NCBI GenBank assembly: GCA_938044775.1
Contig: CALIOE010000030.1
Coordinates: 1 to 64,000 of the forward strand
DNA from: an uncultured Rhizobiaceae group bacterium
GTDB lineage: Bacteria > Pseudomonadota > Alphaproteobacteria > Rhizobiales > Rhizobiaceae
Length of the DNA stretch: 64,000 bases
Reading direction: 5' to 3'
Shown piece by piece: positions 43,800 to 53,069 of this stretch. The position numbers were made by a program, and so were the translations under genes. Below the pieces are notes generated by a model. The model saw only the letters and a program-made list of their open reading frames with translations. It was not told the origin of the DNA and did no database searches. Positions within the stretch are counted from its first letter, which is position 1; the number at the start of each line of letters is the position of its first letter.

Positions 43800-44624
43800 T
43801 TACTTGTTGGTGATGATAATTCCCTCACCGCCGCCCAGTCTGACGGCCGAAAGAACACCTGTCTGGTAGGCACCCGTATCCAGGTTGAGACGATGAGCGG
43901 AACTCTGGGGTTCCGAAACCGGAGCATGGCCGTGCACGATCCATTTCTCAAACGGTCGGGGTGCATCCAAAAAAGTCGAGCCGATGGTGATAAGATCAAC
44001 ATCCGCCTGATTCTCCTCTGCAATACCGGGACGCAGGCCGGCATGGACAAAAATCACATTCCTTGATGAGGCAATTATTGGAAGGCCACGCAAAAGCCTG
44101 ACATGTTCGTCGGGAACCTGCTGCCTGATGACGGCATCGACTTTCTCCTGACTCTGGTAGAGTTCAAACAGTTGTTCAGGGTCAATTCCGTAGGAGTTCA
44201 GAGTGGCAGCCGCACCGAGCTCAAGCCAGTCGCTCAGCGACAGGCGGCCGTCCAGATAGTCGAGCATCGCCTGTTCGTGGTTGCCCAGCAGGCAAACCCG
44301 CTCGAACCCCAGCATGGGTGGCCCCAGAAGGTGGTTGAGGACCCGCTTGGATTCCGGGCCGTGATCGACATAGTCACCGAGCATAATGATCAGTTTTCGA
44401 CAGGAGAACTGCTGCGCGTCTGCGGCAATCTTGTGTTCAAGTGCAACAAGCTCATCGAGACAACCATGCACGTCCCCGATGGCATAGATTGCCGTATCGG
44501 CCAGATACAGGTCGAGGCGTTGACGCGGTTGAAATGTTGATATGTCAGCTCTCACCCAGCCACCGTCGCCCGAAGGTCCTCTATCATCAAAGTGGAATTC
44601 TGGATGAACAGAACACCTCAACAA
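43800..44624 (-). CDS. Calcineurin-like metallophosphatase
   Basis: The protein (about 250-274 residues) has the phosphoesterase motifs GDVHGCLDEL, GDYVDHGPES, LLGNHEQAML, IFVHAGLRPG and IVHGHAP, close to bacterial PrpA/B or ApaH-like Ser/Thr phosphatases. It is cytoplasmic. The N-terminal 25 residues before VRADISTF are poorly conserved in style, so a GTG start there is possible. Confidence 0.88.
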   Translation of the reverse strand: MLRCSVHPEFHFDDRGPSGDGGWVRADISTFQPRQRLDLYLADTAIYAIGDVHGCLDELVALEHKIAADAQQFSCRKLIIMLGDYVDHGPESKRVLNHLLGPPMLGFERVCLLGNHEQAMLDYLDGRLSLSDWLELGAAATLNSYGIDPEQLFELYQSQEKVDAVIRQQVPDEHVRLLRGLPIIASSRNVIFVHAGLRPGIAEENQADVDLITIGSTFLDAPRPFEKWIVHGHAPVSEPQSSAHRLNLDTGAYQTGVLSAVRLGGGEGIIITNK

Positions 44625-44705
44625 TGATCATCTCGCGAGGGAGACCACAGATCAACCCGAATTTCCCATTGCGATCATAGCCGCGAATTCAGCTGTATTC
44701 AGCAC

Positions 44706-46877
44706 TTAGCCCGCAAGAGCAGTTTCCAACTGGGCAGGGTGCAGTTCCGCAGCGGTCATTGGCCTGGCCAGAAAATAGCCCTGGCCATAGGTGCAACCGG
44801 CATCCCGCATTGCTTCAAATTGCGCAGGTGTTTCGATTCCTTCAGCAACTGTTTCCATCTGTGTATCGGAAGCAAGGCCGGTGATGGCGCGAATGATGGC
44901 GGGTGAATGGCGGTTGAGTTCGGCGCCACTGACAAATGACCGGTCTATCTTGAGCTTGTCGAACGGGAATCTCTGCAGGTATGTCATCGATGAGTAGCCG
45001 GTTCCAAAATCATCAAGGACAATTCCGATCCCCATGTTCTTCAATTGGTAAAGTTCTTTGATGGAGGAATCATTGTCCTTCAGAAGAGCGGTCTCGGTGA
45101 CCTCGAGTTCCAGGCGGCACGGGTCGCAATTCCAACGCGCCAATGCGGTTTCCACCTGTTGAATAAGACTGCCCTGACCCAGTTGCCGAGGCGATATATT
45201 GACGGCCAGCCAGGCATCTTCTTGCCACTGAGCTGCTTCCTGCATCGCCTTGTTGAGCACCCAGGCGCCAATATCGACAATGGTTCCGTTTCTCTCCGCA
45301 GTCTCAATAACGGTGGACGCTGCGAGATAACCAGGCTGCTTCTCGCTCCATCTGATCAGGGCTTCGAATCCGCGTCGAGCAGGGTTTTTCAGGTCGACAA
45401 TGGGCTGAAAGTTCAGATGAAAATCTGATTCCAGACAGGCCTTCCTGACAGCGATGTCATTGTTGCGGATTGCAGAGATACCGCGCTCGATTTCCCTGTT
45501 GTAGAACTGGCAGTGCCCGCGCCCGTTTTCCTTTACCTGATAGAGAGCGTGATCGGCCCGGGACAATATTGTCTCCAAATCACGGGTCTTTGAGGTCGTG
45601 ACCGCACACCCGATGCTGACGCCAATATTGACGCAATTGCCATCGCAATAAATTGGTTGCGCCATGGCAGCAATGATTCTTTCTGCGATCTGCCCCGGCA
45701 GAGCATCGGAGTCGCCGCCCTCGAGGTCGAGGATCAACGCAAATTCGTCGCCGCCGAGCCGGGCAACAAGGTCTTGGTCGCGGACACATTGTTGCAGGCG
45801 CGTCGCCACATCCATGATGACCCGGTCGCCCGTGTGGTGACCGAAACTATCGTTTACATCCTTAAAGTGGTCGACGTCGATCAGCATGATGACCAGCAGC
45901 TGCTCTTCAAATTCGGTCGTTGAGATGCGTCGCTCGAATTCGTTGATAAACTTGGTCCGGTTTGCCAGGCCGGTAAGGCCGTCGTGCAACGAGGCATGGG
46001 TGATGCGCTCTGACGTTTCGACCTGTTCGGTGATGTCCGAATGTGTCGCTACCCAGCCGCCATGAGGCATTGGTGCGTGAAGCGATGAGATTATCCGCCC
46101 GCTGTTCAATCGTACACCGCCTGGAACCGTCTGGCCCTTTTCCAGTCCGGCCTTCAGTTCTTCGAGCATTTTTTCGTAACCACCCTCAAAACCTTCCTCA
46201 AGGTTCTGACCGGCAACAAGCTCATACAGCGTTACACCTTTTTTGACTTCGGCCGGGGATTTTTCGAAAATCTCGAGATAGCGCTGGTTCCACAGGACCA
46301 GTCTGGCATCGCTGTCAAACACCGTGACCGCTTCGTCCATGTTTTCCAAGGTGATGGTCAGTTCGTCCGTTCTTTCCTGGGCGATGCGCTTATTTTCGAG
46401 GGCAAGGATCAGCGCTTCGACAGTCTTTCCCAGACTGCACAGAAGCCGGCCTTCCCTTTCGCTCATTTTGCGTGGCACCGTATCGAGCACGCACAGGACA
46501 CCGATTTTGTGTATGCCGTCCGACGAAATGGGGACTCCCGCATAGAAACGAATCTTTGATTCACCCGTAACGCTCGGCAAGTTGCAGAAACGGGGATCCT
46601 TGCTGGCGTCCTCAACGATCAGCAGATCGTGGCTCATAATAGCCTGGGTGCAGAGAGAATCGTTGCGCGGACCGCCGCCGCTCTCGACGCCATGTTTGGC
46701 CTTGAACCATTGCTCGTCGCGACCGACGATCGAGATGACAGACTTTGGACAGGCGAAGATGTCGGCTGCCATTTCAACAATGGAGTCGAATTCAGGTGCA
46801 TGCTCGGAATACAGGACGTGCAGCTTTTCCAGTGCAGCTAATCTGTCTGTTTCGTCGAAAGGGGCACTTTCCGACAT
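44706..46877 (-). CDS. GAF-PAS-GGDEF-EAL signalling protein
   Basis: The 723-residue cytoplasmic protein reads, in order, a GAF domain (about 20-165), a PAS domain (about 175-285), a GGDEF diguanylate cyclase domain (about 295-455, motif LGGDEFALI intact) and an EAL phosphodiesterase domain (about 475-715, GFEALIRW and LDDFGTGYSS intact). It can in principle make and break cyclic-di-GMP. There is no membrane helix, so the signal is internal, perhaps redox or a small ligand at GAF. It follows its own gap of 153 bases to the exported protein gene. Confidence 0.95.
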   Translation of the reverse strand: MSESAPFDETDRLAALEKLHVLYSEHAPEFDSIVEMAADIFACPKSVISIVGRDEQWFKAKHGVESGGGPRNDSLCTQAIMSHDLLIVEDASKDPRFCNLPSVTGESKIRFYAGVPISSDGIHKIGVLCVLDTVPRKMSEREGRLLCSLGKTVEALILALENKRIAQERTDELTITLENMDEAVTVFDSDARLVLWNQRYLEIFEKSPAEVKKGVTLYELVAGQNLEEGFEGGYEKMLEELKAGLEKGQTVPGGVRLNSGRIISSLHAPMPHGGWVATHSDITEQVETSERITHASLHDGLTGLANRTKFINEFERRISTTEFEEQLLVIMLIDVDHFKDVNDSFGHHTGDRVIMDVATRLQQCVRDQDLVARLGGDEFALILDLEGGDSDALPGQIAERIIAAMAQPIYCDGNCVNIGVSIGCAVTTSKTRDLETILSRADHALYQVKENGRGHCQFYNREIERGISAIRNNDIAVRKACLESDFHLNFQPIVDLKNPARRGFEALIRWSEKQPGYLAASTVIETAERNGTIVDIGAWVLNKAMQEAAQWQEDAWLAVNISPRQLGQGSLIQQVETALARWNCDPCRLELEVTETALLKDNDSSIKELYQLKNMGIGIVLDDFGTGYSSMTYLQRFPFDKLKIDRSFVSGAELNRHSPAIIRAITGLASDTQMETVAEGIETPAQFEAMRDAGCTYGQGYFLARPMTAAELHPAQLETALAG

Positions 46878-47030
46878 TAGTCAATCCACTCAGCCAAAGA
46901 CGTCCCGGTTCCCGGTTAATTGACGAAGCGTATGTAGGAATGCCTAATTTTTCATTCAGCCGCTTGGCTAACAAATGGTAACCACGCTGCTTAAGTCGAA
47001 GAGCCGCAACTCTGAGCACAGCTATTCTGT

Positions 47031-47969
47031 CTAGTCTTTCAAGGGTGCAAACGGCTCCAGGATTTCCACATCAGCACTGTTGATTTTCGCGAATCGGTCT
47101 GCCGGGTTGTCGGTCGCAATCCATGTGTGTCGGGTTTTTGCGGTCATCTGATTGCCGTCCGGCAGGATGCCCTGCCAATCGAAATCTACCGTCATCTTGA
47201 AACGGCCGTCAGGCATTGTCCCGCCGCGGAAATTGCTGATTTCATGTGTGCTGGCCTGCACCTGAGAAGCCGGGCCCGCGAGCCAGGTTTTGAAGCCTTC
47301 AAAATCAGTGATCGCGCCGCTCGAAAAGTTCAGCGAGAATTCGTCGGCAAGAATTTCCTTTACGGGTTCTGGATTGCGCGCCGGGTCCTCGATCAGGGCG
47401 AGCCAGTAGTGAACGAGGCTGAGAAGGCGGTTTTCGACATAGACGTCCTTAAAAGTTTCGACCGTCCCGTCACCCTTTTGTGCGATTACGATTGATGTGA
47501 ATTTCGGAAGCACGGAATCGGTCGGGGACAGCGTGGTGGCATAGGAAAGTTCGGCGGAGCGGATGGTGCCGCCCTCCAGCATGCCTTCGTTCAGATAGGT
47601 GATATCGACATTCAATCTGACCGTGCCATCATCGGCAATTTCTGCATCGGCCTTTTTGACGCTGTGAGAGTTTTTCCAGTTTTTTGGAATCTGAGCGACA
47701 CGCTCCTTATAGACTTCGTGGCCGATTCCTTCGCCGAGCGACGATTTAATTTTGACTTTCCCGCCGAGAATATCGAGCTGGTTCTCGATCGGTATGCTGC
47801 TGTTCTCGTAGAACTGATACCAGCGGTAGAGCTGGGTCAGGGCAGCGTGTTTTTTGTATCCGTCGCGAATGTCCTGTTCGGCCATACCTTCTGCTCCGGC
47901 ACTTTCGATTGTGAGAACGACGAGTGCCAGACATGCGGCGACAAATCCTGATCGTTTCGGTAGTGGCAT
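47031..47969 (-). CDS. Exported protein with SnoaL/NTF2-like domains
   Basis: The 312-residue protein has a signal peptide (SGFVAACLALVVLTIESAGA). Two repeated halves, each about 130 residues, look like NTF2/SnoaL folds: ALTQLYRWYQFYENSSIPIENQLDIL and HYWLALIEDPARNPEPVKEILADEFSLNF, each followed by beta strands such as VRLNVDITYLNEG and FKMTVDFDWQG. No catalytic motif is visible. It follows a TetR gene on the same strand, with a 24-bp palindrome between them, so expression is probably controlled by that regulator. Confidence 0.65.
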   Translation of the reverse strand: MPLPKRSGFVAACLALVVLTIESAGAEGMAEQDIRDGYKKHAALTQLYRWYQFYENSSIPIENQLDILGGKVKIKSSLGEGIGHEVYKERVAQIPKNWKNSHSVKKADAEIADDGTVRLNVDITYLNEGMLEGGTIRSAELSYATTLSPTDSVLPKFTSIVIAQKGDGTVETFKDVYVENRLLSLVHYWLALIEDPARNPEPVKEILADEFSLNFSSGAITDFEGFKTWLAGPASQVQASTHEISNFRGGTMPDGRFKMTVDFDWQGILPDGNQMTAKTRHTWIATDNPADRFAKINSADVEILEPFAPLKD

Positions 47970-48002
47970 AGCGAAGCTCCTTCAATTAAGGCCGCCTCCT
48001 AC

Positions 48003-48026
48003 AATAATGAATGATCATTCATTATT
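48003..48026. promoter_or_regulatory. 24-bp perfect palindrome, probable TetR operator
   Basis: AATAATGAATGA (48003-48014) is followed directly by its exact complement in reverse (48015-48026), giving 24 bases of perfect symmetry and no GC-rich stem or T tract. It lies 5 bases beyond the TetR stop and 33 bases before the exported-protein start, the natural promoter position of the latter. Confidence 0.75.
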
Positions 48027-48031
48027 CAATA

Positions 48032-48619
48032 TCAAGATTGGCTGTGGTTCGATATGCCGGACCAGATCATGTCGAAGCAATGTTCAGCCACCTCCTGTCT
48101 GACTGGCTGATCAGCCAGAGCCGACCGGCGAGCCAGATGCAGCGCCGGCGCCATGAGGACCGCCAGAATACTCTCGACGGGGGCCGGTTTGAGCGTTCCA
48201 TCGTCAACAGCATCGTTCAGTATAGTGCGGATGTCCTGCGCCATGCCGGCCATTTTCGACTGCTGTTGGGGTGTCAGTATTTGCGCCGCATTGATGGTCT
48301 CGTGAAATGCGAAATCGCGCGGCTTTTCGACCAGGTAAGCAAACATCGCAAACCACAGGTTGCGGATTTTTTCTGCCGAACTGTCGCCCGGTTCAAAGGC
48401 CTGCATGAGTTTTTCATGCATGGCGGATTTGATTTCGATAAACACCTGCTGGAGAAGCGCATCCTTGTTGGGATAGTAGAGATAGATCGTGCCAGGGGAG
48501 AGATTTGCCGCCGCCGCAATGCGGGTCATTGATGTGCCGGAGAGTCCAACCTCAATGACATCTGAGACTACGGCATTGCGAATGGCAAGACGTTTGTTCT
48601 CATCCTTACGTTGCGCCAC
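48032..48619 (-). CDS. TetR-family transcriptional regulator
   Basis: The 195-residue protein has a TetR N-terminal helix-turn-helix (VIEVGLSGTSMTRIAAAANLSPGTIYLYYPNKDALL) and a helical ligand-binding C-terminus. The GTG at 48619 is preceded by GGGGGG and gives a normal family length; an ATG at 48688 would add 23 residues. It is likely the repressor at the palindrome just downstream, acting on the exported SnoaL-like gene and possibly acting elsewhere. Confidence 0.85.
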   Translation of the reverse strand: MAQRKDENKRLAIRNAVVSDVIEVGLSGTSMTRIAAAANLSPGTIYLYYPNKDALLQQVFIEIKSAMHEKLMQAFEPGDSSAEKIRNLWFAMFAYLVEKPRDFAFHETINAAQILTPQQQSKMAGMAQDIRTILNDAVDDGTLKPAPVESILAVLMAPALHLARRSALADQPVRQEVAEHCFDMIWSGISNHSQS

Positions 48620-48937
48620 AAAGCCCCCCGGTGTGGTTCGAAAATGCCGTGACACACTAGCAATGCTTTTGCGGAAAGTCGAAACCATCTGAATTCAGTT
48701 GTTGGCATGCGGGTCAAAGAACCCAAGTCCGGACGGCTCTCCCGAAACCAATCCAGTGGTGCACTGAACGCTTGTCTGAATGCTGGATTGGCCGATGCGA
48801 AGCACTGCCACTCACTGGCAAGTAAGGTACACACAAGCATGGGCGACTAGCCTTATCAGGCCACCGCCTTTCCAGAGCCAGGGCCGCGAAACTGGCCGCA
48901 GCTCCGGCTTACATCAACTTATGATCGCTTGCTCACA
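48620..48937. other. Intergenic region before the glycosylation operon
   Basis: This 318-base gap separates the leftward TetR gene (start as chosen here) from the rightward nonulosonate operon. I see no further convincing gene, and no strong hairpin beyond a short GCCACTCACTGGC. It must contain the promoter of the operon, which I cannot place by eye. Confidence 0.4.
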
Positions 48938-50878
48938 ATGAACCAACTGGCTCTGAAACCCTCGGCGGGAAATGTAAGCTTTCGCAAAGATCTGAAACGC
49001 ATCAAGACACTCTTCAGGCAAAATCGATTTGGAGACGCCAAGCCGATTTGTGACAAGGTCTTTGCACTGCAATTGCGGAGCCCTGAATTTCTCCACCTGT
49101 ACGGACTAACACTGAGGGCCTGCAACGACTTGAAGGGCGCGTTGGAGAAAATCCACGCCGCCCATGAGCTGAATCCAGACGACGCAAAAATCATCAATTC
49201 TCTGGGCCTTGTCTTTCTGGATCTGGAAGATGCCGAGACAGCGGCGACTTTGTTTAAACGGGCAACTTCTGCAGATCAGACGTTTTATCAAGCGTGGATA
49301 AACCTCGGCAATACACTGATAAGGCTGGATCGATTTGACGCCGCCGGACTGGCATTCTCCTGCGCTCATCACCTTAAACCGGCCATTCTGGAGCCGCTCT
49401 TCAGCCTGGCGCTTCTGGAATGCGAAAAGCGCGATTACAAGCGTGCTGCGGAGATGCTGGACGAGCTGCTCAACAGCCATCCTGCGGTCACACCTGTCGT
49501 CAATCTCCGCCGTCTGCAGGTTGCCAAAATTCTTGAAGACATGGAGTACGTCGCCCAGAACATGGACGCCATAGACAGGGCCGCTCTCAGTAATGAGGAC
49601 CTGGCCAGCCTGGACCGAGCAAGATCCGAATACCACGTTGTTCTTGACCAGTTTGATGAAGCGATTGCAATCCTTGAAGAAGCCGCAGCACGGAAAGGAA
49701 AATCTCAACCGGATCTGATTGCGCATCTTGGATATTGCTATGGAGAGGCTGGTCGAATTGACGAGGGCATCGCCACGATCAAAGAACTGCTGAAGGAGCA
49801 TCCAGATCACGATGCGGCGCGCTATAACTTGTCGTTTCTGCAGTTCAAGGCAGGTGAAATCTCCGAGGGATTCGAGAATTACGAGAAGCGCTGGCGGTTC
49901 CGGGCGTTCCCGTCAAAACGTCGAACCTTCGACGCGCCGACCTGGCAGGGCGAACCGATCGAGGGGAAGAACATTCTGGTTTGGCGGGAGCAGGGAATTG
50001 GCGATGAAGTGCGCTATGCGTCGCTGATACCAGAACTACGAGAGCGAGGTTGCTCAGTCACTTTCGAGTGCAAACAGAAGCTGACACTGCTTTGGAAGAG
50101 CTCTTTTCCCTGGGCGGAAATCCGACCCGAAGGGGAAGTCGTATGTGTCAACGATCCTGACTACGCAAAGTTTGATTTTCAGATTCCAATCGGCAATCTC
50201 GGTGGAATTTTTCGAAACTCCATCGCGGACTTTGACGAGAAGCAAAGGCCTTGGATCGCCCGAGACCACAAGGCTGAAAACAGAATACGGAGTCAGATTG
50301 CGGTTGATCGCGATGAACTGCTGGTCGGGGTTTGCTGGCGATCAATCAACCAGATTACATCACGCAGCAAAGTGTTTCCCGATTGCCGGCAGCTGAAAGC
50401 GTTTAAGGATTTGCCCAACGCCCGCTGGCTCAACCTGCAATACAGCAGCACAAAGGCCGAAATCGATACGATTCGAAAATGCGGTCTTGACCTGCATCAC
50501 TACACAAACCTGGACCAGAAAGATGATCTGGTCGGTGCGCGCAATCTCATTGGTGCGTGCGACCTGGTCATATCCGTTGGCGGTTCGGTTGGAGATCTCG
50601 CGGGCGGTATTGGCGTTCCGATGGTCTATATGACCCGGGAGTTGTCGGAAGCGTTTCTCGGTACCGATCATGTGCCGTGGTTTGTGAACTGCAAGTCTTA
50701 TCCGATAGCCGCATTCAAGTCTCACGAGACGATTGCCAGGATCGCAAAAGACTGGCCATCGATTTCGAATTGGGCGGAAGACCTCAAACCCGGGAGCAGA
50801 AAGAGCGCTGCCTCCACAGCCATCTCTGGCGCAGCGCTGGATCTCGAATACGCAATTGATGGCGCGGAGCAGACATGA
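48938..50878 (+). CDS. TPR-containing glycosyltransferase-like protein
   Basis: The 646-residue protein has an N-terminal set of tetratricopeptide repeats (about 15-320), then a C-terminal domain like GT41/heptosyltransferase folds: NILVWREQGIGDEVRYASLIPEL near residue 350, VGVCWRSINQITSRSKVF in the middle and a sugar-nucleotide-binding-like GACDLVISVGGSVGDLAGGIGVPMVYM near residue 550. In related proteins this last motif reads SVDTSVAH; here Asp is replaced by Gly. It is the first gene of the operon and overlaps the neuB-like gene by four bases, which suggests it attaches the sugar made downstream to a protein or other acceptor. The ATG is chosen; a TTG nine bases earlier is possible. Confidence 0.75.
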   Translation: MNQLALKPSAGNVSFRKDLKRIKTLFRQNRFGDAKPICDKVFALQLRSPEFLHLYGLTLRACNDLKGALEKIHAAHELNPDDAKIINSLGLVFLDLEDAETAATLFKRATSADQTFYQAWINLGNTLIRLDRFDAAGLAFSCAHHLKPAILEPLFSLALLECEKRDYKRAAEMLDELLNSHPAVTPVVNLRRLQVAKILEDMEYVAQNMDAIDRAALSNEDLASLDRARSEYHVVLDQFDEAIAILEEAAARKGKSQPDLIAHLGYCYGEAGRIDEGIATIKELLKEHPDHDAARYNLSFLQFKAGEISEGFENYEKRWRFRAFPSKRRTFDAPTWQGEPIEGKNILVWREQGIGDEVRYASLIPELRERGCSVTFECKQKLTLLWKSSFPWAEIRPEGEVVCVNDPDYAKFDFQIPIGNLGGIFRNSIADFDEKQRPWIARDHKAENRIRSQIAVDRDELLVGVCWRSINQITSRSKVFPDCRQLKAFKDLPNARWLNLQYSSTKAEIDTIRKCGLDLHHYTNLDQKDDLVGARNLIGACDLVISVGGSVGDLAGGIGVPMVYMTRELSEAFLGTDHVPWFVNCKSYPIAAFKSHETIARIAKDWPSISNWAEDLKPGSRKSAASTAISGAALDLEYAIDGAEQT

Positions 50879-51915
50879 AAATCGCACACCGCGACATTGG
50901 CCCGGAACATCCACCATTGGTGATTGCCGAAATCGGCATCAATCACGGCGGCAATCTCGCGACGGCCAAAGACCTGGTTCGACTTGCTGCGCAGTCGGGA
51001 GCCGAATGCGTTAAGCATCAGACTCACTTTGTCGAAGACGAAATGACGGGTGAAGCCAGGGCGATTTACCCTCCCAATGCCGACATGTCGATTTGGGACG
51101 TCATGCAGAAAAATGCATTGTCGGCAGAAGATGAAATCTCGCTGAAGAGTTTTGCCGAAAGTCTCGGATTGATTTACCTGTCGACACCATTTTCGCGTCA
51201 GGCTGCAAACTTCCTCAATGAAATCGGGGTGCCGGCTTTCAAAATCGGTTCCGGCGAGGCTGACAATCTTCCCTTGCTTCGTCATGTGGTCGGCTTCGGA
51301 AAACCGATTATCATGTCCACTGGAATGCAATCGATATCGACCCTTGCTCGATCCGTGAGCATTCTTGAGGGTTCCGGCGCGCCTTTCGCGCTTCTGGAAT
51401 GCACCAACCTTTATCCATCGCCGCCCGAGATGGTTTCGCTTCAGGGTATTGGCCAGTTACAACAGGAATTTCCCGATACCGTTATAGGCTTCTCCGATCA
51501 CTCGATTGGCCCGACAATGGCGCTCGCTTCGGCTGCCCTGGGAGCTTGCATCATTGAGCGCCATTTCACCGATAGCCGTTATAGGAACGGGCCGGACATT
51601 TCCTGTTCGATGGACCCTGCAGAGCTTCGGTTTATTGTCGATCGGTCTCGAGAAATACACACCGCCCTGAGAAACCCCAAAAAACGAACAGAGGCCGAGG
51701 AACCGGTATATCACTTCGCCCGGGCATCCGTGGTCGCTGACCGAGATCTCCCCGAGGGTCACCTTATCGGAGAGACAGACATATGGGCGAGACGCCCTGG
51801 CAATGGAGAAATTGCCGGCTTTGACTTTGACAAAGTCGTTGGCCGGCGGCTGGCGCGCGCTGTTGTTCGTAACACACAACTTGCCTGGTCAGATTTTGAT
51901 CAAGCGAGGTCATAG
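50875..51915 (+). CDS. neuB: NeuB-type nonulosonic acid synthase
   Basis: The 346-residue protein is a NeuB barrel (IAEIGINHGGNLATAKDLV, VKHQTH, KIGSGEADNLPLL, STGMQSISTL) with a C-terminal antifreeze-like SAF domain (ARASVVADRDLPEGHLI). NeuB enzymes condense phosphoenolpyruvate with a mannosamine-type sugar to give a nine-carbon sugar acid: neuraminic, legionaminic or pseudaminic. Coupled to the TPR-glycosyltransferase gene by ATGA and followed 2 bases later by a NeuC-type gene. Confidence 0.93.
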   Translation: MKIAHRDIGPEHPPLVIAEIGINHGGNLATAKDLVRLAAQSGAECVKHQTHFVEDEMTGEARAIYPPNADMSIWDVMQKNALSAEDEISLKSFAESLGLIYLSTPFSRQAANFLNEIGVPAFKIGSGEADNLPLLRHVVGFGKPIIMSTGMQSISTLARSVSILEGSGAPFALLECTNLYPSPPEMVSLQGIGQLQQEFPDTVIGFSDHSIGPTMALASAALGACIIERHFTDSRYRNGPDISCSMDPAELRFIVDRSREIHTALRNPKKRTEAEEPVYHFARASVVADRDLPEGHLIGETDIWARRPGNGEIAGFDFDKVVGRRLARAVVRNTQLAWSDFDQARS

Positions 51916-51917
51916 AG

Positions 51918-53069
51918 ATGCTCCAGAAGGTATCAGCCAAGCCGCGAAACATCCTGTTCGTAACCGGTACCAGAGCCGACTACGGAAAACTGGAACCACT
52001 CGCAATCGAAGCATGCAGTGCGGGATTCCCAGTTACCTTCTTTGTGACCGGTATGCATATGATGAAAAAATACGGGCTCACGAAAACTGAAGTTCATCGA
52101 AGCGGGCTATTCAAAGTCGTCGAATATATCAACCAGCGCCAGGATGACCCTCAGGATCTGGTTCTGGCCAAAACTGTCATTGGTTTTTCCGACTTTCTCA
52201 GAGAGACGCGTCCTGATCTGGTCGTCATTCATGGTGATCGTGTGGAGGCACTCGCCTGTGCCCTGGTCTGCGCAATGAACTACATCAGATGTGCGCATAT
52301 CGAAGGTGGGGAAGTATCGGGGACAATTGATGAGGTGTTCAGGCATTGCAACACCAAGTTGTCCTCCATGCATCTGGTCTCTTCAAAAGTGGCACTTGAT
52401 CGGGTCGTCAGACTTGGGGAGCCTCTTTCTTCGGTTAAGGTTATCGGCTCCCCGGAACTCGATATTCATGCACGCCCTTCCGGGGTGTCATTGGACAAGG
52501 TACTTGATCGATACGAAATTGCTTCTGCCGATTACGGAATATGCATATTCCATCCGGTTACATCCGAAGCCGGCAATATGGAGGCTCAAGCAGACTCCCT
52601 GTTTTCGTCCCTGAAGGACACACAACGATTTTTTGTAGTTATTTTGCCAAACAATGACCCTGGCGCACAGGCCATCCTGCGACAGATCGAACAATTGCCC
52701 GGTGATCGGTTCCGGGTGCTGCCATCAATGCGGTTTCGCTATTTCTCCGAATTGTTGAAAAACGCGAAAGTCCTGATTGGCAATTCAAGCGCCGGCGTTC
52801 GTGAAGCACCGTATCTGGGCATCCCGTCACTTGACATTGGTACACGACAGACCAGGCGCGCCCTTGCCCCGTCCGTCAGTAAAGCGAGTGCTTTTGATCG
52901 TGCTGGCATTTCTCATTTTGTCGGGACGGAGTGGGGAAAAAGGCACCGACGCGACGATTCCTTTGGAATGGGAACAGCGTCCCGGAGATTTCGCGACCTT
53001 ATTCAGTCGCCGGAATTCTGGACCAGACCGATGCAGAAACATTTCGCAGAAGATGGCGCTGATGCTTGA
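51918..53069 (+). CDS. neuC: NeuC-type UDP-N-acetylglucosamine 2-epimerase (hydrolysing)
   Basis: The 383-residue protein has the GT-B fold of hydrolysing 2-epimerases: ILFVTGTRADYGKLEPLA, VVIHGDRVEALA, HIEGGEVSGTIDE, IFHPVTSEAG and IGNSSAGVREAP. Such enzymes release a mannosamine sugar from UDP-GlcNAc or the 2,4-diacetamido relative, the substrate for NeuB. A NeuC-type epimerase points to the neuraminic/legionaminic branch rather than pseudaminic acid, which uses PseG. It overlaps the next gene by eight bases. Confidence 0.92.
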   Translation: MLQKVSAKPRNILFVTGTRADYGKLEPLAIEACSAGFPVTFFVTGMHMMKKYGLTKTEVHRSGLFKVVEYINQRQDDPQDLVLAKTVIGFSDFLRETRPDLVVIHGDRVEALACALVCAMNYIRCAHIEGGEVSGTIDEVFRHCNTKLSSMHLVSSKVALDRVVRLGEPLSSVKVIGSPELDIHARPSGVSLDKVLDRYEIASADYGICIFHPVTSEAGNMEAQADSLFSSLKDTQRFFVVILPNNDPGAQAILRQIEQLPGDRFRVLPSMRFRYFSELLKNAKVLIGNSSAGVREAPYLGIPSLDIGTRQTRRALAPSVSKASAFDRAGISHFVGTEWGKRHRRDDSFGMGTASRRFRDLIQSPEFWTRPMQKHFAEDGADA

